Source of the DNA: an uncultured Gemmatimonadota bacterium
Lineage (GTDB): Bacteria > Gemmatimonadota > Gemmatimonadetes > Gemmatimonadales > Gemmatimonadaceae
Reading direction: 5' to 3'
Length of the DNA: 6,049 nucleotides
Assembly: GCA_946479015.1 (NCBI GenBank)
Contig: CAMLEQ010000245.1
Span: 1 to 6,049, forward strand
Shown: piece by piece, positions 1-5,799 of the stretch
Numbering within the stretch: the stretch's first letter is position 1
Layout of the letters: every line of letters begins with the position of its first letter
Translations under genes and position numbers: made by a program
Notes under the pieces: generated by a model
Databases searched by the model: none
The model's input: only the letters and a program-made list of their open reading frames with translations
What the model was told of the DNA's origin: nothing

Positions 1-351
1 GATGCGCAGGCGCAATTCTACTTCAGCGAGTGCTACACGAAGTACAAGGAGTACTGGAAGGCCACGGCCGCGCTCACGTCGGCGATCATCGCCATCGAGG
101 TGGCGACGGAGAGCGGGGTGGGCGGGGCGACGATGGAAGCGCTGTACTTCGCGTACACCACGGCGCTCGCGTGGGCGGTGATGGCGGAGTTCGAGCTGTA
201 CGTGTGCGTGGACAACGCGCGCGAGCGGGAGAGCTCCGGCACGACAGGGCCCACGAGCGGCTCCGGGAGCGGCAGCGGGTCGGAGCCGCCCAAGAACGTG
301 TGCCTCGAGGGATCGTACGCCGCGAACTGCCAGACGCAGTTCGGGCTCTGA
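1..351 (+). CDS. 3' part of an unrecognised protein gene, Cys-containing, with a Ser-Gly linker
   Basis: The frame is open from the first base of the window to TGA at 349-351, giving 116 visible residues with the start lying upstream. I do not recognise the family. Residues about 21-70 are rich in Ala, Ile and Val with scattered acids (E33, E37, E46, E63, E65). This looks like one or two amphipathic or membrane-associated helices rather than clean membrane spans. A flexible linker follows at about 78-95, where Ser and Gly alternate, then a short tail with Cys at 101 and 110; other Cys are at 11 and 69. The four Cys and the linker would suit an exported or surface-exposed protein, but that is inference. 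The next gene starts 11 bases downstream behind a strong ribosome binding site, so the two are probably cotranscribed. The frame is more credible than the overlapping one starting at 30 because it ends just before that site and has a less biased, more protein-like composition. Confidence 0.6.
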   Translation, partial: DAQAQFYFSECYTKYKEYWKATAALTSAIIAIEVATESGVGGATMEALYFAYTTALAWAVMAEFELYVCVDNARERESSGTTGPTSGSGSGSGSEPPKNVCLEGSYAANCQTQFGL

Positions 352-362
352 GGGAGGAGACC

Positions 363-707
363 ATGAGACACGTGCATCGCATCGTGCCGCTGGCGCTGGC
401 GATCGCCGCCATGCTCGCCGTGGCGGCCATCCGGCCGAGGCCGGCCGACCCGTTGCACATCGCCGTGCTGGTGCTGGCGGCGTTCGCCGGAGCGTTCGCG
501 CTCTCGCGCGCGCTGCTCGGGGTGGCGGCGCGGCGGATGGGGTGGCTGGAAGGGGCGGGAGGGATCCTCCTCGCGGCGGGGCTCTTCCTGGTGGGTGCGA
601 GCGTCCTCCCGTTCGCGGGGGCGCGCGGCACCACTTTCACGTCCGTCGGTGCGGTGCTGTTCGTGGCGGGGCTCGCGCTCCAGGCGCGAGCGTTCGCCAC
701 GCGATGA
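363..707 (+). CDS. Small predicted four-helix integral membrane protein, function unknown
   Basis: The product has 114 residues. I chose ATG at 363 because GGGAGGAG (352-359) lies just upstream, right after the stop of the preceding gene. The same frame is open further upstream to 30, but that part is Arg/Gly/His-rich and overlaps the preceding gene. Four hydrophobic segments are visible: about 7-23, 30-55, 65-86 and 93-111. Basic residues sit at the N-terminus (R2, R6), in the first loop (R24, R26) and in the second loop (R57, R58). There are no Cys and no catalytic motif I can name. The short length and four closely spaced helices suggest a small helical-bundle membrane protein, possibly a partner of the gene before it. 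The gene ends 19 bases before the convergent STAS-like gene, with no clear terminator between them. Membrane location is well supported; the role is unknown. Confidence 0.65.
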   Translation: MRHVHRIVPLALAIAAMLAVAAIRPRPADPLHIAVLVLAAFAGAFALSRALLGVAARRMGWLEGAGGILLAAGLFLVGASVLPFAGARGTTFTSVGAVLFVAGLALQARAFATR

Positions 708-726
708 CGGGCGACGGGGCGCGGCG

Positions 727-1089
727 CTACTGTGTCACCAACCACTCCTTCGCCGCGCCCTCGTCGTCGAACGCCGGGATGTTCCGCCGCGCCAGCTTCA
801 CGACGCCGAAGTAGATCAGCTTGTGCAGCCCCTCCATCCCCACCACCGCGCTCGCGCGGACGTACGGGCGATTGTGCTCCACCAGCGCTCGGAGGCGCGC
901 GACGGAGCGGGAGTTGAAGCGGAGATTCCTCACGCTCATGAGCACGAGCACGGAGCCCGGTGCCTCGCCGCGGACGATCTCCTCCGCTCGGTCGAGGAGG
1001 AGAATGGCCTGCTCGGGGTCGAGGAGATCGCGGAAATCGTAGTATAGTATGCGCCGTTTCCGGTGCTCGATGAATCGGATGCGGTCCAT
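727..1089 (-). CDS. STAS / SpoIIAA-like small regulatory-type protein
   Basis: The product has 120 residues, ending at TAG (727-729 read on the minus strand). It starts with beta-rich MDRIRFIEHR and RRILYYDFRDL. A helix follows (about 25-41), then the strand GSVLVLMSV (45-53), FNSRSVARLRAL (58-69), HNRPYVRASAVVGMEGL (72-88) and a C-terminal end of IPAFDDEGAAKEWL type (104-117). This order and the phrase 'HN+PYV+ASAVVG' match a widespread family of about 120 residues, often annotated as STAS/SEC14 or SpoIIAA-like. The fold is anti-sigma-antagonist-like, but the phosphorylatable Asp-Ser of true SpoIIAA is not evident, so a sigma-factor role should not be assumed. ATG at 1089 is preferred: homologous-looking sequence begins there, and the upstream extension to 1212 is Arg/Ala/Gly-rich low-quality protein. 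No good Shine-Dalgarno lies within 12 bases of it, so the start is not certain. The function is unknown. Confidence 0.7.
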   Translation of the reverse strand: MDRIRFIEHRKRRILYYDFRDLLDPEQAILLLDRAEEIVRGEAPGSVLVLMSVRNLRFNSRSVARLRALVEHNRPYVRASAVVGMEGLHKLIYFGVVKLARRNIPAFDDEGAAKEWLVTQ

Positions 1090-1122
1090 TGGGATGGTCG
1101 TTTGTTGGAATTCCCTAATTTG
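1090..1122 (-). promoter_or_regulatory. AT-rich island upstream of the STAS-like gene, probable promoter region
   Basis: The stretch 1101-1122 is markedly AT-rich (TTTGTTGGAATTCC, then CTAATTTG) inside very GC-rich DNA. Read on the minus strand it gives CAAATTAGGG, and AAATTA (1121-1116) could act as a -10 element with a start site about 20 bases before the ATG at 1089. I see no convincing -35 at the right spacing: TTACGC at 1146-1141 is 19 bases away. It also contains the 8-base palindrome GGAATTCC (1107-1114). The call rests on position and base composition only. Confidence 0.3.
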
Positions 1123-1149
1123 ACGCCCCGCCCCCGCTCCGCGTAACTG
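1120..1149 (+). promoter_or_regulatory. Candidate plus-strand promoter for the HEPN-like gene
   Basis: TTGACG at 1120-1125 matches the sigma-70 -35 consensus at five of six positions. About 17-18 bases downstream, GTAACT / TAACTG (1143-1149) is the only A/T-containing hexamer, and it matches TATAAT poorly. If real, it would start transcription near 1156 and give a long leader of about 150 bases before ATG 1305. That leader would contain the dyad at 1160-1196 and the C-run tract at 1268-1302. The site overlaps the minus-strand AT island, so the two genes would be fired divergently. Confidence 0.25.
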
Positions 1150-1159
1150 GGCGCGGGGC

Positions 1160-1196
1160 GGCGGGAGCCGGCGAGCCGAGGCGCCGGCCGACCGCC
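1160..1196. promoter_or_regulatory. Imperfect inverted repeat between the divergent genes
   Basis: GCCGGCG (1167-1173) pairs exactly with CGCCGGC (1182-1188) around an 8-base loop. An outer pair GGCGG (1160-1164) and CCGCC (1192-1196) extends the helix across a small internal loop. It lies in the intergenic region, so it could be an operator dyad or a leader hairpin of the HEPN-like gene. In DNA this GC-rich, short perfect stems arise by chance, so confidence is low. No T-run follows on either strand, so it is not a typical terminator. Confidence 0.25.
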
Positions 1197-1267
1197 AGTC
1201 ACGGGTCACCACCGGTCGCTTCCACGGCGCCCATGCTGTACGCGCCCCTCATCCCGCCCTCCCTCAT

Positions 1268-1302
1268 CCCCCCTGGCCCCCGGCCCCCAGCCCCCGACCC
1301 CC
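1268..1302. repeat. Tandem C-run heptamer tract, G-quadruplex motif on the minus strand
   Basis: Five C runs occur at 1268-1273 (6), 1277-1281, 1284-1288, 1291-1295 and 1298-1302 (5 each). They are separated by spacers of only 2-3 bases (TGG, GG, AG, GA). The unit is close to a CCCCC-purine-purine heptamer. On the minus strand this reads as five G5-6 runs with loops of 2-3 bases, a textbook G-quadruplex pattern. The last run ends two bases before ATG 1305. The tract occupies the place where a Shine-Dalgarno would normally sit. If translation started at the earlier ATG (1233), it would encode a Pro-rich leader. Confidence 0.8.
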
Positions 1303-1304
1303 AG

Positions 1305-2456
1305 ATGAACCACCTCATCGCCGTCTGGAACCCCTCCTACGAGCGCGACGCCATGGAGGCGCACATCGCGCTCCTCCTGCGCGCCGCGCGCGAGTATCGC
1401 GCCGGCGCCCGCGACGAGGACGACGTGTACGTGTGGTGGGGGAAGGTGCGCTCGGCCAACCGGCAGCAGCCGCTCCCGCACCTCGGCGAGATCCTCTCGC
1501 TCGACGAGCAACTCGCCGCGTCCGACGACGAGGCGCACGAGGCGCACCTCTACCTCACCGACTACCGCTCGCTCTACGTGGCGCACCTCGCCGGCATCAC
1601 CGCCGACGACATGTCGGAGGAGACCGACCACGTCCCGGAGTACTACCGGGCCAAGTCGCTCTCCTGCGACTGCTGGTTCCAGCTCTGGGACATCCGCCGC
1701 GTGGTGCTCGACGACACTCCGGCCGTGGTGGAGGAGCTGAAGAAGCTGCGCAACACCCGCTACCACGACCGCCCGGTGTCGCTGTATGGCGGGATGGTGG
1801 AGCTCCCGCTCATCGCCACGCGCGCCGACGGCGCGCGCTACTTCGACCAGGAGACGCGCGACCTCCTCACCGGCGGCCGCCACTGGGTGGAGTTCGACGC
1901 CGAGCGCGGGGGAGTGGGCGGGATGCAGCGCGAGCTGCGCGAGAACCGCTTCGGCAGCTCGGCGTGGACGTCGCTCGATCCCGCGGCGCGCGCGTTCATT
2001 GCCACGGCGGAGTCGCTCTATCGCGCGCACCGCGACGACGCGGCGTTCGACTTCTCGCCGGTGATCCTCGACCTCGCCAAGGCGCTCGAGGTGCAGTGCA
2101 ACGCCATCCTGCGCTCCGCGCTCGCCGGCGCTCCCGCCGCCGTGCGCACGATGCACGTGGACGGCGTGCCGGTGGACCTCTCGCGCGCCACGGCGCTGGG
2201 GCTCGGCGCGCTCGCGCGCGCGATCGGCCACGACCGCGACCGGTGCGCCTGGCTGCGCCGCGCGCTGCGCCACGGGGACTGGTTCGTCGAGAGCCTCCCG
2301 CAGGTGCTCGAGGAGCTGGCGCCACTCAGGAACGATGGCGCGCACTCGCGCCCCCTCGCGCGCGAGGACGTCGCTCCCTACCGCGAGGAGCTGGTGGGGG
2401 TGGGGCACAAGGGGGTGCTGCTCGATCTCGCGCAGGTGTCGCCGGCGCGGGGGTGA
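1305..2456 (+). CDS. HEPN-domain-like protein with an unrecognised N-terminal domain (possible RNase or defence protein)
   Basis: The product has 383 residues from ATG 1305. The C-terminal half (about 225-375) reads as a HEPN-type helical domain: a segment FDFSPVILDLAKALEVQCN (248-266) resembling the 'SPV...KALE.E' helix of several HEPN families, then a central region (296-335). It ends with LRNDGAHS, where R342-x4-H347 fits the R-x4-6-H signature of HEPN ribonucleases. The N-terminal half (1-200) begins MNHLIAVWNP. It carries VYVWWGKVRS (41-50), a strand-like HLYLTDYRSLYVAHL (81-95) and CDCWFQLWDIRRV (121-133), which is reminiscent of a PUA/EVE-like beta-barrel but not firmly recognised. A second R-x4-H (R149, H154) lies outside the HEPN region. 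No signal peptide or membrane segment is visible, so it is probably cytoplasmic. No Shine-Dalgarno precedes either ATG 1305 or the alternative ATG 1233, which adds 24 Pro-rich residues; I prefer 1305 because MNHLIAVWNP looks like a true domain start. The HEPN call is moderate; RNase activity and a defence role are inference. Confidence 0.75.
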   Translation: MNHLIAVWNPSYERDAMEAHIALLLRAAREYRAGARDEDDVYVWWGKVRSANRQQPLPHLGEILSLDEQLAASDDEAHEAHLYLTDYRSLYVAHLAGITADDMSEETDHVPEYYRAKSLSCDCWFQLWDIRRVVLDDTPAVVEELKKLRNTRYHDRPVSLYGGMVELPLIATRADGARYFDQETRDLLTGGRHWVEFDAERGGVGGMQRELRENRFGSSAWTSLDPAARAFIATAESLYRAHRDDAAFDFSPVILDLAKALEVQCNAILRSALAGAPAAVRTMHVDGVPVDLSRATALGLGALARAIGHDRDRCAWLRRALRHGDWFVESLPQVLEELAPLRNDGAHSRPLAREDVAPYREELVGVGHKGVLLDLAQVSPARG

Positions 2457-2510
2457 GAGCGGGGCGCCGAGAGGGGCGGGCGGACGCGACCGGACGCTGT
2501 CGGCCAGCGG

Positions 2511-2538
2511 GTGCGGCGGGCGCCGTTGCCTGCCGCAC
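2511..2538 (+). terminator. Strong hairpin after the HEPN-like gene, possible terminator
   Basis: GTGCGGCGGGC (2511-2521) pairs with GCCTGCCGCAC (2528-2538) over 11 base pairs, with one G-U wobble (2518 with 2531) and a 6-base loop. It starts about 55 bases after the stop at 2456. Only a weak T-containing stretch (CTTCTTG) follows, so it is an imperfect intrinsic terminator. It could instead be a leader structure of the formate dehydrogenase operon. The rest of the 2457-2586 gap shows no clear promoter. Confidence 0.35.
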
Positions 2539-2551
2539 GCTTCTTGCGCGC

Positions 2552-2578
2552 CCTCTCCCCGCACTCGGGAGGGGAGGA
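2552..2578 (+). promoter_or_regulatory. Ribosome binding site of the FDH alpha gene, within a potential hairpin
   Basis: The purine-rich GGGAGGGGAGGA (2567-2578) ends 8 bases before ATG 2587 and is a strong Shine-Dalgarno that fixes that start. Its first part, GGGAGGGG (2567-2574), can pair with CCTCTCCC (2552-2559) through eight base pairs including one G-U, with a 7-base loop. That would partly hide the site. Whether the helix forms or controls translation is inference; the GGA at 2576-2578 stays outside the helix. Confidence 0.5.
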
Positions 2579-2586
2579 CACGCACG

Positions 2587-5500
2587 ATGATCCGTCGCTC
2601 GCTGCACGTGCTCGGCAACGCCATCACGCGCTGGCCCGTGGCGCGCCAGATCGCCGAGGCGGGACTGGGAGACGCCGCCGTGAGCGAGCGCACCCGCCGC
2701 CTGCGCTCCCGCCTGGAAGGGACCACCACGGTCCCGAGCGTCTGCCCGTACTGCGCCGTCGGGTGCGGCACGCTCATCCATGTGCGCGACGGGCAGGTGG
2801 TGGACGTGGAGGGGAATCCCCGCAGCCCCATCAATCAGGGGACGCTCTGCCCGAAGGGCGCGGACACCTTCCAGTACACGGTGAACCCGAACCGCCTCAC
2901 CACCGCCATGTACCGGCGCCCGCGCGGGACCCGGTGGGAGGAGGTGAGCCTGGAGTGGGCGATGGACCGCATCGTCCGCCTCACGCGCGAGACGCGCGAC
3001 CGCACCTGGGTGGACCACGACGCGGAGGGGCGCCCGCTCCGCCACACGCCGGGGGTCGGCTTCCTCGGCGGCGCCGCGCTCGACAACGAGGAGAACTACC
3101 TCATCAAGAAGCTGTGCGTGGGCGCGGGGATCGTGTACGTCGAGAACCAGGCGCGCATATGACATAGCGCCACCGTCCCCGGTCTGGGGACTCCGCTCGG
3201 TCGCGGCGGCGCGAGCACCTTCCCGCGCGACATCGCGAACGCGAACTGCATCCTCATCATGGGGTCGAACTTCGCCGAGTGTCACCCGGTGGCGTTCCGC
3301 TTCGCGTTGCGCGCGCGCGAGCACGGCGCGACGCTGATCCACGTGGACCCGCGCTTCAACCGCACGTCGGCGCACGCCAACCAGTACGCGCAGATCCGCG
3401 CCGGCACGGACATCGCCTTCCTCGGCGCGCTCGTGAACCACGTGCTGAACAGCGAGCGGTGGCGCACGGATCCGTTCTTCCAGGAGTACGTGGAGCGCTT
3501 CACGAACGCGGCGACGATCGTCGAGCGCGACTTCAAGGACGCCGCCGAGCTCGGCGGCCTCTTCTCCGGGTGGGAGGACGACCACTACTGCCCCGACACG
3601 TGGCAGTACGAGGGGACGCAGCGCGTGGTCCACCTGCACGAGCGCTACGCCGACCTGTGCCGCATCCTCTCGCACGAGGCGCACTCGCTGCACGGCGGGC
3701 GCACGGTGGGTGGGCCGCCGCCGCGCGACCCCACCTTCCAGCACCCGCGCTGCGTGCTCCAGCTCCTGAAGAAGCACTTCGAGGCGTACACGCCGGAGGC
3801 GGTCGCCGAGATCTGCGGCGTGCCGGCGGAGTCGATCGTGCGCGTGGCGGAGACGATGCTGGAGAGTTCGGGCGCCAACCGCACCACGGCGGTGTCGTAC
3901 GCGGTGGGGTGGACGCAGCACACCACCGGTCCGCAGATCATCGCCACCGCCGCCATCCTCCAGCTCCTGCTCGGCAACATCGGGCGCCCCGGCGGCGGGA
4001 TCCTCGTGCTGCGCGGGCACGCGACGATCCAGGGGTCCACCGACATCCCCACGCTGTACGACATCCTCCCCGGCTACCTGGACATGCCGACGCACCTCGC
4101 CACGCACGCGACGCTCGAGGACTACATCGCGAACGTGGGCGGCTCGGCGGGGCAGTGGGGGTACGCGCGGGAGTACCTGGTGTCGCTGCTCAAGGCGTAC
4201 TTCGGCGATGCCGCGACGCCGGAGAACGAGTTCGCCTACCAGTATCTCCCGCGCATCGACGGCGACTACTCGCACTTCCCGATGTTCATCGCCATCCACG
4301 AGGGGCGGTTGCAGGGGCTCTTCCTCATGGGGCAGAACCCGGCCGTCGGCGGGCAGAACGCGGGCTACCAGCGCGAGGCGCTGCGCAAGCTGCGGTGGCT
4401 CGTGGTGCGCGACATCTTCCTCACCGAGAGCGCCACGGCGTGGGAGGAGGACCCGGCGTCGTGCGACACGGAGGTCTTCCTCCTCCCCGCGGCGACGGTG
4501 CTGGAGAAGGATGGCTCGTTCACCAACACGCACCGCCTCATCCAGTGGCACGACAAGGCGGTGGAGCCGCCGGGGGACGCGCGCTCCGACACCTGGTTCG
4601 TGTACCACCTCGGACGCCGGCTGAAGGCGCTGTACCGCCGCTCCCCCGATCCGCGCGACCGGCCGCTGCAAGCGCTCACCTGGGACTACCCGGTGCGGGG
4701 GGAGACGGAGGAGCCGGTGGTGGACTACATCCTGCGCGAGATCAACGGCTTCACCTGGTCGCCCACGTGGAGCGGCCGCGCGCAGCTCCAGCACATCGCC
4801 GACCTGCGCGCCGACGGGAGCACCGCGTGCGGCTGCTGGCTGTACACCGGCGTCCACACCGGCCGCAACGTGGCCGCCGCGCGCGAGCCCGACGACTACG
4901 TGTCCCCCGGCTGGGGGTTCTCGTGGCCGAACAACGTGCGGCTGCTCTACAACCGCGCGTCGGCGGATGCGCGGGGGAATCCGTGGAGCGAGGAGAAGAA
5001 GTACGTGTGGTGGGACGAGGGGGCCGGCCGCTGGGTGGGGCTCGACGTCCCCGACTTCCCGGTGGACAAGCGCCCCGACGATCCCGGCGACCGCGACGCG
5101 TACGGCATGGCGGCGGTGGCGGGCGACTCTCCCTTCGTGATGAAGCCGGACGGGAAGGGGTGGCTCTTCTTCCCCTTCGGGATGAGGGACGGGCCGCTCC
5201 CCACGCATTACGAGCCGTGGGAGACGCCGGTGCACAACGCGCTGTACGATGGCGTGGAGCGCGATCCGGCGACGAAGGTGTACGACGTGCCGGGGAACCC
5301 GTACAACGGCGTGGAGAACCCGGACTTCCCGCACGTGCTCACCACTTACCGCCTCACCGAGCACCACACGGGCGGCGGGATGACGCGCTGGAACTCGTGG
5401 ACCGCCGAGCTGCAGCCCGGTGCGTTCGTGGAGATCAGCCCCGAGCTGGCGGCGGAGCACGGGATCGCGCACCTCGACTGGGTGACGCTGCGCACCGCGC

Positions 5501-5799
5501 GCGGCGAGGCGGAGGCGCGCGCCCTCGTCACGCGGCGCATGCGTCCGCTGCGCATCCAGGGGCGCGTCGTGCACCAGATCGGCTTCCCCTGGCACTTCGG
5601 CGACAAGGGGCTCGTCACCGGCGACTCGGCCAACGTGCTCGCGGCGATGGTGGCCGATCCGAACGTGAGCATCCACGAGGGGAAGGTGTTCACCTGCGCC
5701 ATCCGGGCGGGGCGGCGCGGCGCGCACCGCGATGGTGATGGTGATGGTGATGGTGATGGTGATGGCGACGGCGGCGGCCGCCGAGGAGCACGGCGATGA
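2587..5799 (+). CDS. fdhA: Selenocysteine-containing formate dehydrogenase, catalytic alpha subunit (TGA at 3160 read as Sec)
   Basis: This subunit oxidises formate to CO2 at a Mo- or W-bis-MGD centre and passes electrons to the beta subunit. Reading through TGA 3160-3162 gives 1070 residues, close to FdnG (about 1015). N-terminal [4Fe-4S] ligands are C53, C56, C60 (CPYCAVGC) and C88, with the conserved Lys at K90 (CPKG). Sec192 is followed by the conserved His193, then HSATVPGLG and GRGG. Further family motifs are IMGSNFAECHPV (224-235), HVDPRFNRTSA (252-262), AGTDIAFL (272-279), LLLGNIGRPGGG (450-461), QGSTD (482-486), GQNPAVGGQN (582-591), and the C-terminal pterin-binding domain with TGGGMTRW (928-935) and GFPWHF (999-1004). 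The N-terminus (MIRRSLH..., RWPVARQ) has no hydrophobic Tat signal, unlike FdnG, so the enzyme probably faces the cytoplasm. A Shine-Dalgarno at 2567-2578 fixes the start. The C-terminus carries a repeat-encoded Asp-Gly tail (1049-1062). The stop overlaps the beta subunit start (ATGA). Without selenocysteine insertion the product would stop at 191 residues and be inactive. Confidence 0.95.
3160..3162 (+). other. In-frame TGA encoding the active-site selenocysteine (residue 192)
   Basis: Both flanks are in the same frame and are formate dehydrogenase sequence: VENQARI before, and HSATVPGLG, GRGG and IMGSNFAE after. In E. coli FdnG and FdhF the same position (...AR-V-U-H...) is selenocysteine, the metal ligand next to the catalytic His. 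Cysteine replaces it in non-Sec homologues. The codon before is ATA, which is rare in DNA this GC-rich. Recoding needs SelA/SelB/SelC/SelD, none of which is in this window. Confidence 0.93.
3163..3201 (+). promoter_or_regulatory. Bacterial SECIS element within the FDH alpha coding sequence
   Basis: Downstream of the TGA, GTCCCC (3175-3180) and GGGGAC (3186-3191) form a perfect 6-base-pair helix around the loop GGTCT (3181-3185). In the E. coli fdhF SECIS, as I recall it, the SelB-bound loop is also GGUCU and also begins 18 bases after the UGA, exactly as here. A lower stem could form between ACC (3172-3174) and GGT (3199-3201). Part of the match is imposed by coding, because GGT CTG encodes the conserved Gly-Leu, but the flanking complementarity is not. 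T3176 occupies the region of the bulged U in E. coli, but here it can pair. Confidence 0.8.
5731..5772 (+). repeat. GATGGT hexamer tandem repeat encoding an Asp-Gly tail
   Basis: Five exact GATGGT units (5731-5760) are followed by GATGGC and GACGGC. They are in the reading frame of the FDH alpha gene and encode seven Asp-Gly pairs (residues 1049-1062), followed by GG and a basic end RRGARR. The unit is a multiple of three, so copy-number change would lengthen or shorten the tail without a frameshift. On the minus strand the same bases would encode poly-His, but no gene is supported there. Confidence 0.95.

Noticed and set aside
30..362. Upstream extension of the 363-707 gene to ATG 30
   Set aside because: The extra residues are Arg/Gly/His-rich, overlap the preceding gene in another frame, and a strong ribosome binding site lies directly before ATG 363.
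595..1047. Plus-strand open frame across the end of the membrane protein gene and the STAS-like gene
   Set aside because: It is antisense to the STAS-like gene, which shows recognisable family sequence. This frame has shadow composition.
1305..1769. Second R-x4-H motif (R149, H154) as an additional HEPN active site
   Set aside because: It lies in the strand-rich N-terminal half without the flanking helices expected of a HEPN domain, so a chance match is more likely.
1206..2834. Long minus-strand open frame (542 codons) opposite the HEPN-like gene
   Set aside because: Composition is Arg/Val/Ala/His-rich shadow coding. It also runs across the gap and into the FDH alpha start without respecting gene boundaries.
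3160..3258. Pseudogene or premature stop in the FDH gene
   Set aside because: There is no frameshift. The TGA sits exactly at the selenocysteine position, a SECIS-like hairpin follows at the right distance, and all other family motifs are intact.
2326..5727. Very long minus-strand open frame (1133 codons) antisense to the FDH alpha gene
   Set aside because: It is the mirror of a high-GC coding gene. The translation is dominated by Arg, Val, Ala, His and Pro with no recognisable motif, while the plus strand encodes an unmistakable FDH.
3279..5738. Long plus-strand open frame (819 codons) in a different frame within FDH alpha
   Set aside because: It is an Arg/Ala/Gly/His-rich shadow of the true frame, which contains all FDH motifs.
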